Shown: one piece after another, positions 1 to 8,638 of the stretch
Layout: each line of letters begins with the position of its first letter
Numbering within the stretch: position 1 is the stretch's first letter
Assembly: GCA_963706515.1 (NCBI GenBank)
Contig: CAVPMW010000018.1
Span: 124,001-188,000, forward strand
DNA: 64,000 bases
DNA from: CAVPMW01 sp963706515
Lineage (GTDB): Bacteria; Chloroflexota; Anaerolineae; Anaerolineales; UBA4823
Direction of reading: 5' to 3'
The notes under the pieces: model-generated
Told to the model about the DNA's origin: nothing
What the model saw: only the letters and a program-made list of their open reading frames with translations
The model's database searches: none
Translations under genes and position numbers: made by a program

Positions 1-2
1 TA

Positions 3-98
3 CACATGATCCTTAATGGTGAAGTTATCGATGGCTCTCTTCAGTTAGGCATGCTGCTCGCCCTCCAAAAGGGGCTCATATCCGCTCGTTCAAGATAA
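3..98 (+). CDS. C-terminal end of an unknown protein (5' partial)
   Basis: An open frame runs in from the left edge and stops at TAA 96-98, just before the Shine-Dalgarno of the next gene. About 31 residues are visible, including GEVIDGSLQLGMLLALQKGL. The tail resembles the last helix of some Nudix-type hydrolases, but that is only an impression. The stop codon lies 10 bases before the next ATG, so the two genes are probably co-transcribed. Confidence 0.35.
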   Translation, partial: HMILNGEVIDGSLQLGMLLALQKGLISARSR

Positions 99-108
99 AG
101 GAGAAGCG

Positions 109-1081
109 ATGGAATACCGCTATTTAGGAAACACTGGTTTGAAGGTCTCAGAGCTTTGCCTGGGGACGATGCAGTTGGGTTGGACTGCCGAAGAAGCGCT
201 CTCAAAGCAAATATTGGGGGCAGCCTTTGAAAGCGGGATCAATTTTATTGACACCGCCGATGTATATTCACGGTGGGCAGAGGGCAATCCCGGGGGTGTA
301 GCTGAAACCATCATCGGTTCCTGGTTGCGTCAGAGCAATATTACGCGCGATAAATTAGTATTGGCTACGAAAGTCCGCGGACGGATGGGCGATGGACCGA
401 ACGGTGAAGGTCTCTCGCGCCAGCATATCTTACATGCTGTGGACGCTTCCCTTAAACGACTGGGCACCGATTACATCGATCTCTATCAAACCCACTGGCC
501 CGATAAAAATACGCCAATCGAGGAAACTTTGCGAGCAATGGAAACCTTGATCCAGCAGGGAAAAGTACGCTATATTGGCTGCTCGAATTACTCTGCCTGG
601 AGACTGGTAGAAGCATTGTGGACCTCCGACCGGCAAGGCATTGCCAGTTTTATTTGTCTGCAGCCGCACTACAACCTTGTCCGTCGCGCTGAATTTGAAC
701 GCGAGCTGGCGGAGGTCTGTCGGATTTACCGCATCGCGGTGATTCCCTACAGCCCGCTGGCAGGATGGGTTCCTTACCGGCAAATATCGCCCCGGCAGGC
801 AAACAGAAAGTGCCAGACAGGACGGAGCAGAACGTTATTTCACCCCGGAGAACTTTTCTTTATTGGATGTTATGGGAGAAATTGGAAAAAACAAGAACGG
901 GGCAAGCATCTCTCAAATTGCGCTGGCCTGGCTGCTCACGGACCCGGTCATCACCAGTCCCATCATCGGACCTCGGACTTTGGAACAGCTTACGGATAAT
1001 CTTGGAGCGGCGGGATTGCGCCTGAGCGTTGAGGAAAAAACGAGGCTTGACCAGGCCACCGCCTGGGGAGAAAGTGATTGA
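109..1081 (+). CDS. Aldo/keto reductase (one frameshift)
   Basis: NAD(P)H-dependent aldo/keto reductase of the ion-channel-beta/YajO-like branch, expected to be a cytosolic TIM barrel reducing carbonyl substrates. The start is typical (YRYLGNTGLKVSELCLGTMQ), the catalytic Asp and Tyr lie in FIDTADVYS, the Lys in LATKVRG and the His in YQTHWPD. After PYSPLAG the frame breaks. Removing T766 restores GGFLTGKYRPG, and the new frame runs to a normal C-terminus (ALAWLLTDPVITSPIIGPRT) ending at 1081, about 323 residues in all, the usual family length. A strong AAGGAGA precedes ATG 109. The single extra base is most simply a sequencing error. The substrate cannot be told. Confidence 0.88.
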
Positions 1082-1112
1082 TTTTTTTGCGTGGATTGCT
1101 GCTCGATCCGGA

Positions 1113-2117
1113 TTAGAGGGCATTCGCGGACGCTGAAGTACCCTGATCCATCTCGCCCATCCGGGTCAGAATTCCTGGCCAGGCAGCCTGGAGAACATCA
1201 ACGACCTCCGGGTCATATAGTTTGCCTGTTCCCTGCAAAATCTCATCGTACGCTCTTTCCGGAGTGAGCGAGGGCTGGTAGGTACGCGCGGAGGTCATCG
1301 CGTCCAGTGAATCCGCCACAGCCACCAACCTCGCCGCCAAAGGGATTTCTGCTCCAGACAGGCCATCGGGATAACCACTGCCATCCCAGCGCTCGTGGTG
1401 GTGGCGAATGACCGGGAGCGCCGGGCTGAGGTAAGGGATATTCCGGATCAAATCTGCACCGACGAGTGGGTGTTTGCGGATTTCACGCCATTCATCCTCG
1501 TCCAGTGGACCGGGTTTATGGAGCACTTCCTCGCGAATGTGGATTTTACCAATGTCATGTAAAATGCTGCCAAGCCGCAATGCGGGGATGATCCCATTGC
1601 GGATTCCCATCTCCTCTGCCAGGCTTAGCGAGATTGCCATCACCCTCTCCACGTGACCGCGGGTGTAGCGGTCACGCAGCTCGATTGCATTGGAGAGGAG
1701 GATCAAGCTGGACTGGTAAGCCTGCTGGAGCTGGGCTATTTGAAGCTGCTGGTGGCGAGAAAGCCGAGCGCGTATCGTCGTGACCAGCTCGAGACGGCTG
1801 ATCGGTTTAACCAGATAATCTTCAACGCCACGCACTTTACTCTGTAACAGGTCTTCCCGGTCGTTCCTGGCAGTAAGAAAGATGAATGGGATCGTGATCC
1901 AGGCGGTATTCTCCCGTACTTTGTCAAAAAATGTGTACCCATCCATCACTGGCATGCTGATATCACACAGGATCAAGTCGGGAACTGCTTTCGACATCAC
2001 GAGCAAAGCTTCCGCTCCATCACCTGCGGTAAGAACGCGGAATCCTTCCGCATCCAGCATTGCCATTATCCCCTCTCGTAAGAGAGGATTATCTTCTACG
2101 ACCAATATTGTTGTCAT
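1113..2117 (-). CDS. Response regulator with HD-GYP cyclic-di-GMP phosphodiesterase output
   Basis: A 334-residue two-component output protein. The receiver domain (1-120) has the acidic pocket near Asp9, the phospho-acceptor Asp52 and Lys104. The HD-GYP domain (about 135-315) carries HD at 187-188 in LHDIGKIH, HHHERWDGSGYP around 239-250 and a downstream AVADSLDAMTS helix, so metal-ligand positions look intact. The family hydrolyses c-di-GMP, so this could oppose the diguanylate cyclase at 4238-6811. No histidine kinase lies next to it. It is convergent with the aldo/keto reductase gene, ending 31 bases beyond it. Confidence 0.93.
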   Translation of the reverse strand: MTTILVVEDNPLLREGIMAMLDAEGFRVLTAGDGAEALLVMSKAVPDLILCDISMPVMDGYTFFDKVRENTAWITIPFIFLTARNDREDLLQSKVRGVEDYLVKPISRLELVTTIRARLSRHQQLQIAQLQQAYQSSLILLSNAIELRDRYTRGHVERVMAISLSLAEEMGIRNGIIPALRLGSILHDIGKIHIREEVLHKPGPLDEDEWREIRKHPLVGADLIRNIPYLSPALPVIRHHHERWDGSGYPDGLSGAEIPLAARLVAVADSLDAMTSARTYQPSLTPERAYDEILQGTGKLYDPEVVDVLQAAWPGILTRMGEMDQGTSASANAL

Positions 2118-2306
2118 AGATCAGATCCCCACTGAAAGATCAACTCCGCCCATTAAGATGCATCTTCTATGCCAAATCCAGATGAATTCGCTCCCATTTT
2201 TGAGATTCAACGATAAAATATCCGCTTGAATAGACCAAAATCTGTTGGAGTTGATACCTGTTTTATTCCGACCAGCGACCCGCCGGAAAATGAATTAGGG
2301 AGTTGA

Positions 2307-3236
2307 ATGAATTTACCAACACAGACGAAGTCTACAACAATCCGTATTCTGGACCTGAATTTTCTTGGGTTGCCAGGAGCGATTGCAGCTTATCTGATTC
2401 CCCACACTCGAGGGGCTATACTCATCGAGTCTGGTCCAGGGTCTACGGTTCCTGCATTAGTTGCTGCGCTCGATGCACACGGCTTTCAGCCTGGAGACAT
2501 CACCGATGTCTTCGTCACCCACATCCATCTGGACCATGCCGGCGCCTCCGGCTGGATGGCAAAGCAAGGCGCCCGCATCCACGTGCACCCGGTAGGAGCT
2601 CCTCATCTCGCCAACCCTGAAAAACTCCTGGCGAGCGCCCGGCGCATCTATGGCGACAGCATGGATTCGTTATGGGGTGAATTCCTCCCAGTTCCCGAAC
2701 AGCAGCTTGAAATCATCGAGGATCGCCAGGTGGTGGAAGTCGATGGCCTCAAATTGCAAGCATTTTCAACCCCAGGGCACGCTTCCCACCATCATGTTTA
2801 CCTGTTCGAAGACACCTGTTTTTGTGGGGATATCGGCGGGATCCGGTTGCAAGGCTCCCAGCACCTGCGCGTCCCCATGCCGCCTCCAGAATTTAATTTG
2901 GAGCAGTGGATAGGGAGTGTTGACCTCCTGAAAACGCTGAAATTTTCATATCTTGCACCGACCCACTTCGGTCTTTTTTCAGACCCCCAGCGTCATTTGG
3001 AATCGCTCTCCGCACAGCTAGCAGATATTGGCGCCTGGATGGACGGTTTCCTGCCGACCGATCCTCCAATCGATGAAATCAATCGCCAATTCCTTGAATG
3101 GACGAGACTGCGCACCCTGGCAGAAGGCGTCAGCCCTACCCTGGCTGATATTTATGAAGCAGCAAACCCCTCCTGGATGTCCGCCGCAGGCATGCAGCGT
3201 TACTGGCGCGCTTATGGACACCTGCGACAGCCCTGA
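2307..3236 (+). CDS. Metallo-beta-lactamase-fold hydrolase
   Basis: A 309-residue zinc-dependent hydrolase of the MBL fold. The metal signature THIHLDHAG is at 71-79, further ligands lie in STPGHASHH and CFCGDIGG, and the last His is in LAPTHFG. The C-terminal 80 residues are helical and match no domain I can name. The start at 2307 is supported by AGGGAG five bases upstream. The family includes glyoxalase II-like thioesterases, lactonases and nucleases; the long spacing and C-terminal helices suggest a small-ester or thioester hydrolase rather than a nuclease, but the substrate is unknown. Its 3' end overlaps the zinc-ribbon gene that follows. Confidence 0.9.
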   Translation: MNLPTQTKSTTIRILDLNFLGLPGAIAAYLIPHTRGAILIESGPGSTVPALVAALDAHGFQPGDITDVFVTHIHLDHAGASGWMAKQGARIHVHPVGAPHLANPEKLLASARRIYGDSMDSLWGEFLPVPEQQLEIIEDRQVVEVDGLKLQAFSTPGHASHHHVYLFEDTCFCGDIGGIRLQGSQHLRVPMPPPEFNLEQWIGSVDLLKTLKFSYLAPTHFGLFSDPQRHLESLSAQLADIGAWMDGFLPTDPPIDEINRQFLEWTRLRTLAEGVSPTLADIYEAANPSWMSAAGMQRYWRAYGHLRQP

Positions 3237-3381
3237 GCGAGGCGAGCCTGTCGAGCTCCAGCCTGATGAGGGATGGGTCAGCGACCTGGACTTTTGCCCG
3301 CGCTGCGGTGAAGAAATCGATCAGGTGATCTGGGGTCAAACCAACTGCCCGAACTGTGGCTTGCACTTTGAGTGCTGTTGA
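3214..3381 (+). CDS. Small double-CxxC zinc-ribbon protein
   Basis: A 55-residue frame starts at ATG 3214 inside the end of the MBL hydrolase gene, an overlap of 23 bases, and stops at 3381. Its second half reads FCPRCGEEIDQVIWGQTNC and continues with a second CxxC (CPNCG), a compact zinc ribbon. The N-terminus is acidic with no membrane segment. The overlap suggests translational coupling with the hydrolase. Such mini-ribbons are common and usually functionally unassigned; I infer zinc binding only. Confidence 0.6.
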   Translation: MDTCDSPERGEPVELQPDEGWVSDLDFCPRCGEEIDQVIWGQTNCPNCGLHFECC

Positions 3382-3395
3382 TCTCATTATATTTA

Positions 3396-3503
3396 GGACA
3401 TATGCAGTTCATAAAGGAATTCCCAAAAAATGGGTGGTAGACGGGCGCTAGCGCCCGTCTACCACCCATTTTTTGGACATATTTCTTTCAACGGCGTAAC
3501 TCC
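3396..3503. repeat. Decayed inverted-repeat element carrying a nested palindrome
   Basis: The ends are GGACATATGCAGTT (3396-3409) and AACGGCGTAACTCC (3490-3503), imperfect inverted repeats with 4 mismatches in 14. The same ends occur almost intact at 54499-54550, where the whole element is only 52 bp. Here the inner halves (AAAGGAAT on the left, TTTCTTTC on the right) flank a 54-bp perfect palindrome. There is no coding capacity, so it is a MITE-like relic at most. Confidence 0.5.
3423..3476. repeat. 54-bp perfect palindrome
   Basis: The arms at 3423-3449 and 3450-3476 are exact reverse complements with no spacer. The core is GGGCGCTAGCGCCC, flanked by GGGTGGTAGAC and its complement, with A6 and T6 near the ends. 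It sits between the zinc-ribbon stop and the AHSA1 start. It could terminate transcription in either direction. A relative with compensated arm changes lies at 28900-28954. Confidence 0.85.
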
Positions 3504-3523
3504 TAATTATTAAAGGAAATTCG

Positions 3524-3930
3524 ATGAGCGAACAAATAGAGGTTTCCACAGACTTACCGGCGACTGCACAGGAAGTATTTACCGCCTGGCTCGATAGCCA
3601 GCGCGCATAGCGAGTTTACCGGCAGCGCGGCAGTAATTGATCCAGCGATCGGTGGAGCGTTCACCGCCTGGGATGGATATATCTGGGGGACTACGCTCGG
3701 AATCGAGCAGTACACGCGCATCTTGCAAGCCTGGCGAACCGTCGATTTCCCGGAAGCCAGCCCCAATTCGCTCCTGGAAGTCCGCTTTATCTGATCAGCC
3801 TGGTGGTATGCGGCTCGACTTAATCCATACGCAAATTCCGGATGGGCAGGGACAGGAATATGCTCAAGGCTGGCAGGATTCCTACTTCACGCCAATGCTG
3901 GCATACTTTACCAGGCAAGCCGATATTTGA
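3524..3930 (+). CDS. AHSA1/SRPBCC-family protein (two frameshifts)
   Basis: A small START-like (SRPBCC) protein of about 134 residues, of the type called activator of Hsp90 ATPase homologue. It starts at ATG 3524 after AAAGGAAA. The first frame reads STDLPATAQEVFTAWLDSQ, breaks near 3605, continues as GGAFTAWDGYIWG and TRILQAWRTVDFPEASP, breaks again near 3792, and ends as GMRLDLIHTQIPDGQGQEYA and GWQDSYFTPM. The AWDGYI and GW..(Y)F..M signatures are typical. Removing one base at each break gives a continuous protein of normal length. Such folds bind small hydrophobic ligands; the role is unknown. A real pseudogene cannot be excluded. Confidence 0.75.
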
Positions 3931-3949
3931 TTCCACTTTCCAGGTCAAA

Positions 3950-3995
3950 AAAAGCGAAATAGGCGTTCCATATGGCAGCCTATTTCATTATTTTT
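3950..3995. terminator. Bidirectional intrinsic terminator
   Basis: A 9-bp stem, GAAATAGGC (3956-3964) with GCCTATTTC (3978-3986), is flanked by an A7 run on the left and an AT-rich TATTTTT stretch on the right. It therefore has a U tract in both directions and separates the AHSA1 gene (plus) from the small membrane peptide (minus). Confidence 0.75.
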
Positions 3996-4029
3996 CGTTG
4001 TAGGTTGCTATCCTCTTGGGCAGGGATGA

Positions 4030-4122
4030 TTACGAGGACAGGTTAGTAATAAGCGTCAGGAAGATGATAAAAAGGGCGACCATCAATAGAATTGTCAGAG
4101 AAGAGGTAACTTTATATAACAT
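4030..4122 (-). CDS. Predicted 30-residue single-pass membrane peptide
   Basis: On the minus strand a GGAGG stands four bases before ATG 4122, and the frame encodes 30 residues. Residues 9-26 (LTILLMVALFIIFLTLI) form one hydrophobic helix, preceded by MLYKVTSS and followed by TNLSS and TAA 4030-4032. An intrinsic terminator lies immediately downstream at 3950-3995. The combination of ideal ribosome binding site, membrane helix and terminator is why I call it a gene despite its size. It lies downstream of the diguanylate cyclase on the same strand, with about 115 bases between them. I do not recognise the family. Confidence 0.5.
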   Translation of the reverse strand: MLYKVTSSLTILLMVALFIIFLTLITNLSS

Positions 4123-4237
4123 TTCAGCCTCCATTGCCCGGGGCGTAGCGGGCAGCTTTATGGGTTGGCATTACCTGTACGGTTACCTCATAGACGCTTA
4201 CTCTTTGAAATAGGTTCCTTCAATACTCTACAATATA

Positions 4238-6811
4238 TTACTCATCCTCCATCAACTGGTCGGGCGCCCAGATAGAGACCCGGTTCTTCCCGGCGCGCTT
4301 GGACTTGTACAATGCCTGATCTGCCCTCTCCACAAGGGCGTTCAGCGAGCTGCAATCTTCTTCGAGCTCGGCGATGCCAATGCTGATCGTAATCCTTACC
4401 TGGTTATTATCGATACAGATCGGCTCATTGGCGATCGATTGGCGCAGGCGCTCAGCTAACCGCAAGCAGCCCGTCACAGACGTCTCCACGATCAACGCAA
4501 TAAATTCTTCCCCCCCGTAGCGTCCAATCGTGTCAAGCTTTCGAATGCTATCCTTACAGCGCTGGGCAATCACCCGTAACACCTGGTCGCCAACTGTGTG
4601 ACCGAACGAATCATTCACTCGTTTAAAACTATCGATATCCACCATCATCAAGGATAATGGATGTCCGTAACGGCGCGCCCGCTCGAATTCACGTTGGGCC
4701 AGCTCCCAGAAATGACGCCGGTTAAATAAGCCAGTCATCGGGTCATGGATCGCGAGCTGCCGGGTATCGCTAAACAGGCGTGAGTTATCCACTGCAATCG
4801 CCGCCTGGTGTCCGAATAAGATTAAGAGGCTGAGATCGGATTGGGTAAAGCGATGTACCGGGTCTGAATGCACAACTCCCACCGCACCCACCATTCTGCC
4901 GCCGACCATCAGGGGGACTGCCAGGACCGAATGCCATACCCCAGGCTCATATTGCGCTGAGCGTCCTTCCCAGGCGCTGTAATCATATATAACGACTGGC
5001 TCACCACTTTCGACCGCTTTTCCCATCGCCCCTTCACCCAGTGACATATTCGTCCCGGTGTAATCTTTGCCCATTTTATAGCTGGCTAATATTTTTATCT
5101 TTTCACTCTCTTGATCATAAAGGGCAAACTCACCGCCTGTCGCGCCTAACAGGGATACTGCGCTTTCCAACGCAGTCTCCAGCAGCTCTGGCAATTCCAT
5201 CAGGGAGGAAATCTGCATCATTGTAGCCCGCAGAGCATCCAGCTCAGCCACGCGCCGGTGTTCAGCCTCGTATAAACGCGTGTTTTCAATTGCCAGCGCA
5301 GCCTGATCCGCAAACAAACAGACCAGCTGGACTTCATCGGCATTGAAATCACCCACATTTTCCGTATCGGACACCGTGATCACGCCGATTACACGCTCTG
5401 CAATTTTCATGGGCACGGCAAGGACACGGCGAAAAGCTGCTTCCTCATTATTTGCTATACGATTTTCCCACGAGTTATAGTCGGACATCATTATTGGCTC
5501 CCCCATTGCTGCTACTTTACCGGAGAGCCCTTCGCCCAATTTAATGATGTTCCCAAGGTATTGATCCGACAGACCATGGGTGACTGCCAGCTCGAGAGAA
5601 TCTCCGCCGGCTCGCTGCAAATAAATTACCCCGACCGGAACCCCGACCAGCCGCGCAGCTCTCTCCATAATTGCCTGCAGGAGCGTCGACAGGTCGTAGA
5701 CTGAGTTTATCTCAAGGGATGTCTCATACAAGGCGCGCAGCTCTTGCATGCGCTTTTGCAGAGCCTCGCTGGATCGTTTGTGATCGCTGATATCCCGAAA
5801 AACGATCAATCGACCAAATGATCGTTTATTTAACCCAAATAATCGGGTGACCTGAATATCAAAATAATCAACTCCCGCCTCTTTCGCAATAGATATTTCC
5901 CTGGTTTCACCGTTCGCCAGCTGGATAAAGTCTCGATATGCTTCTAAGAATGGAAAAACGCTTTCGACTGGTTTTCCATACATCGCATCAGCAGAAACCC
6001 CAACTATCTTTACACCCGCAGGGTTCGTATCGACTATCTGGTTATTGTTATTTAAAACGATTACACCGTCCAAAATTGTTTCGATCACTGCAGAATGAGC
6101 TACCGGGACAATCTCCAAGAAATGGAAGCGGAAAAGCGCCAACGCGAGCAAGATGCACGAGACTGTAAAGGCGAACGGGGTCAAATCCAGGTTCAGGAAG
6201 GGGTTCGTTCCCGATAAATAAACAAAATTGGTTACCCAGGGGATCAGAGTACCGATCAAGATCAGGGCAAACTGCTCACGGTAAAGGGTAGGAGACCTGA
6301 ACACCCCCAGCGCCATAAATACCGTACCCATAATGAGCAGTATGTAGGAATAAACAGTAAATATCCAGAACCCGGTGCCATGCTCTAGGCGCAGCATTGC
6401 GGAGTGATTTTGAAGGAAAACCAGGCTGACATCGCTCCAAATTAATCCGTGAGCCTCATTTGTCCATACCAAAATTATGGTAATTCCCGGGATAATTGCA
6501 GCCAGGAGAAAATTGCGATAGTTAACCCAACGCTGCATACCGGTATAGACGAGAGCGAACGCCAGCCATAGCAGCGGCAGGGAGGCAATGCCAAAATATT
6601 CAATTTTCGCCCAAAAAACCTTCGAGCTGTATGCGCTGCTGCCAATCTCGAATGCGTAAGCGAGCGACCATACGGTCAAAGAGAGGCAGAGCCAGGCAAA
6701 CCAGACTGCGCCGGCAACGTCCCTGCGGCTGAGCGCTATCGCAGCAATAGCAAAGGATATTACTCCCGATATCAGGCATGCCAGGACGAATGGAGAGGTA
6801 ATGCTAAGCAT
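4238..6811 (-). CDS. Membrane-bound 7TM-PAS-GAF-GAF-GGDEF diguanylate cyclase
   Basis: An 857-residue signalling protein. The N-terminal 225 residues hold about seven membrane helices of the histidine-kinase N-terminal 7TM type. A PAS domain follows (VIETILDGVIVLNNNNQIVD), then two GAF domains in tandem, each with a G(E/A)G(L/A)SGK/MGKA motif, then a GGDEF domain. The active motif reads GGEEF (about 766-770), and RKLD five residues before it is an intact inhibitory I-site, so an active, product-inhibited cyclase is expected. Signal inputs are likely a membrane ligand plus small molecules on PAS/GAF. It may work with the HD-GYP regulator at 1113-2117. Confidence 0.93.
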   Translation of the reverse strand: MLSITSPFVLACLISGVISFAIAAIALSRRDVAGAVWFAWLCLSLTVWSLAYAFEIGSSAYSSKVFWAKIEYFGIASLPLLWLAFALVYTGMQRWVNYRNFLLAAIIPGITIILVWTNEAHGLIWSDVSLVFLQNHSAMLRLEHGTGFWIFTVYSYILLIMGTVFMALGVFRSPTLYREQFALILIGTLIPWVTNFVYLSGTNPFLNLDLTPFAFTVSCILLALALFRFHFLEIVPVAHSAVIETILDGVIVLNNNNQIVDTNPAGVKIVGVSADAMYGKPVESVFPFLEAYRDFIQLANGETREISIAKEAGVDYFDIQVTRLFGLNKRSFGRLIVFRDISDHKRSSEALQKRMQELRALYETSLEINSVYDLSTLLQAIMERAARLVGVPVGVIYLQRAGGDSLELAVTHGLSDQYLGNIIKLGEGLSGKVAAMGEPIMMSDYNSWENRIANNEEAAFRRVLAVPMKIAERVIGVITVSDTENVGDFNADEVQLVCLFADQAALAIENTRLYEAEHRRVAELDALRATMMQISSLMELPELLETALESAVSLLGATGGEFALYDQESEKIKILASYKMGKDYTGTNMSLGEGAMGKAVESGEPVVIYDYSAWEGRSAQYEPGVWHSVLAVPLMVGGRMVGAVGVVHSDPVHRFTQSDLSLLILFGHQAAIAVDNSRLFSDTRQLAIHDPMTGLFNRRHFWELAQREFERARRYGHPLSLMMVDIDSFKRVNDSFGHTVGDQVLRVIAQRCKDSIRKLDTIGRYGGEEFIALIVETSVTGCLRLAERLRQSIANEPICIDNNQVRITISIGIAELEEDCSSLNALVERADQALYKSKRAGKNRVSIWAPDQLMEDE

Positions 6812-6894
6812 TAAAGACCCATTTTATAAATGGTCGAGGAAATAGGCTCAAATCCTAACAGAACTATGTATAAAGCCTGCAATAAATCCTGTAT

Positions 6895-7546
6895 TTATCT
6901 TTTTTGTTGGTCGAGTGCGGTCTGTCTCCGTTCTGCTACCCGAAATTCGCAGTAGGATCTCCCTTGACGGTCTTTGGCCAATTTTGCAATCTGCTCCGCC
7001 TGTGCATTGACCAAACGATCGATGAGACGGCAGTCGAGGATACACAGCTCCGGATGGTCATCGATAATGTCCTTGTACGGACAGTTCGTCAAGATTACGT
7101 GCGGACCAGAGCTGTGCGCTTCCCAACGGGCGTTGTAATGGAGCTTGTTCAACACCTGTACAGCCTGGTACAGCCTGGCGGTTAAGCTCCGGGCTGCTGG
7201 CGCATTCTGACCGGTAAAATCTGCGACCTTGCTGGCTACGTGATCTAATTTAAGCAAGAACAAAGACTCATCGTTATCCTCTTTAAATTGGGCAAGAAGC
7301 GCAGAAACCAGCACCTGGTAGTTATGCTCGTCTCGACCGTCTGTAGGTGCATAAACAATCGCAGGACGGCCGCGCCCATCGACTGCCCGTCTCCCGACTT
7401 TAGCGATCAGACTGATCCTCGGTCAAGATTTTCAGATGGTGGCGTGCATTGGCAGGCGTCATATTAAATATCCGGCTGATTTCATCGGCGGTAACTGTGC
7501 GATAAATCCGAATATATTCCAATACCCGCTGGCGAGAGGTGCCCAT
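6895..7546 (-). CDS. SufR-like helix-turn-helix regulator with three spaced cysteines (one frameshift)
   Basis: The N-terminus from ATG 7546 is an ArsR/DeoR-like winged helix (RQRVLEYIRIYRTVTADEIS, then MTPANARHHLKIL). The frame breaks near 7411 and resumes as GLIAKVGRRAVDGRGRPAIV, a normal wing. The C-terminal domain has NCPYKDIIDDHPELC, two Cys 13 apart, exactly the SufR spacing, and a third in SYCEF, 31 residues on (28 in SufR). SufR-type proteins sense Fe-S status with a [4Fe-4S] cluster. The gene is divergent from iscX-nuo, so control of that operon is a reasonable inference. The promoter leaves essentially no 5' leader. Confidence 0.75.
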
Positions 7547-7554
7547 CAGGTGTA

Positions 7555-7560
7555 ATTATA
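7555..7560 (-). promoter_or_regulatory. -10 element of the SufR-like gene (leaderless)
   Basis: TATAAT reads leftwards at 7560-7555, eight bases before ATG 7546. Transcription would start at or next to the A of the start codon. No Shine-Dalgarno fits in between. Confidence 0.55.
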
Positions 7561-7604
7561 TCCCCATCCGTGATTTTCGCAAATATATGTTTTCTTTATT
7601 AGGG

Positions 7605-7633
7605 TTGACCAGCGTAAGATTTGGCGATATAAT
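7605..7633 (+). promoter_or_regulatory. Sigma-70-type promoter of the iscX-nuo-mrp operon
   Basis: TTGACC (7605-7610), a 17-base spacer and TATAAT (7628-7633). The expected leader to ATG 7697 is about 57 bases. The SufR-like gene starts divergently at 7546, so both promoters share this short intergenic region. Confidence 0.75.
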
Positions 7634-7696
7634 TGGTGAAGATTGGAACAGGTAAGATCATCATCTCGCAGCCACTTATGGGTTTTTGGATCAGCC

Positions 7697-7930
7697 ATGT
7701 CTCAACAACTCGACCTTGACCATGAATTCCTCACCTGGGAGGATTCGTACGCGATTGCCCTCGCACTCAAAGAGCGTTTCCCTCAGATTGACCTTACCGA
7801 CGTATCTCTCGGGATGATCTACGATTGGACACTCGCTCTGCCCCAGTTTAAAGATGAGCGAGAGCTTGCAAATGAAGATATTCTCTCTGCTATTTTCCAG
7901 GAATGGTATGAGGAGGTGAATGTGCTATGA
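7697..7930 (+). CDS. iscX: IscX-like Fe-S assembly adaptor
   Basis: A 77-residue acidic protein matching IscX (YfhJ): LTWEDSYAIALALKERFP, a DLTDV segment, then YDWTLALPQF and NEDILSAIFQEWYEE. IscX is a small adaptor that binds the cysteine desulfurase IscS and iron and tunes cluster assembly. A longer frame starts at 7643, but residues before 7697 match nothing in the family. The stop TGA overlaps the nuoB start in an ATGA, so coupling with nuoB is very likely. No IscS or IscU gene is in the window. Finding iscX as first gene of a complex I cluster is unusual. Confidence 0.85.
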   Translation: MSQQLDLDHEFLTWEDSYAIALALKERFPQIDLTDVSLGMIYDWTLALPQFKDERELANEDILSAIFQEWYEEVNVL

Positions 7931-8617
7931 ATGATATGAAAAAAGAGAACCGGGAAAATACAAAATATGATATTCCTCCGGAGCTGGAGGGTCATATAAC
8001 GGTTACAACCCTGGATAAGATCTACAATTGGGGCCGGCGCTCGTCGGTTTGGCCGATGATGTTCGGACTCGCCTGCTGCGCGATTGAGATGATCGCAACT
8101 GCTGCCAGCCGCTACGACTTTTCCCGCTTCGGTATGGAGGTCATGCGCCCCAGCCCCAGGCAAACAGACTTGATGCTTGTCTCGGGAACCGTGACGAAAA
8201 AAATGCTGCCTCAGATTGTGCGTCTTTACAACCAGATGCCAGAACCGAAGTATGTCGTCGCCATGGGAGCCTGCGCCTCCGGTGGAGGTCCCTTCAAAGA
8301 AGGCTACAACGTCGTATCAGGGATCGACAATTACATCCCGGTGGACGTCTACATCCCCGGATGCCCGCCAACCCCCCAGGCGCTTCTACACGGTCTCATC
8401 ACCTTGCAGAAAAAAATCGATGCCGAGCATTGGAGAGCGTCGCGCTGGTACAGCAAAGAGTTCACTTCCCGAGATCCCAATTCCGGAGTTAGGACCGGAC
8501 ATTATGGATCCCCGCGAATACGATTTGATCAAACAAGTTGCTGTCGAGGAACTTGCCAGTCAGGAAGGGATCGAAGCTGCTCCTGAAACATCTACTGCAG
8601 AAGCACCTACCCTTTAA
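7927..8617 (+). CDS. nuoB: NADH-quinone oxidoreductase subunit B (one frameshift near the end)
   Basis: The complex I Q-module subunit that carries the terminal cluster N2. All four ligand cysteines are visible: the adjacent pair in GLACCAIEM, one in GACASGGG and one in PGCPPTP. The start overlaps iscX. The frame is good to about 8461 (RASRWYSKE); dropping one base there restores SLPEIPIPELGPDIMDPREY and an acidic tail ending at TAA 8617. The unrepaired frame gives a Cys/Arg-rich nonsense tail. Length after repair is about 229 residues. The protein works at the membrane with NuoCD and NuoI, the next two genes. Confidence 0.93.
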
Positions 8618-8638
8618 TATCTTTAGGCGGAGCATCTA

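Noticed and set aside
4016..4213. 65-residue plus-strand frame between the AHSA1 gene and the diguanylate cyclase
   Set aside because: Atypical composition and no ribosome site; the minus strand has a better small gene here.
7643..7696. Longer IscX N-terminus
   Set aside because: These residues match no IscX and overlap the expected 5' leader.
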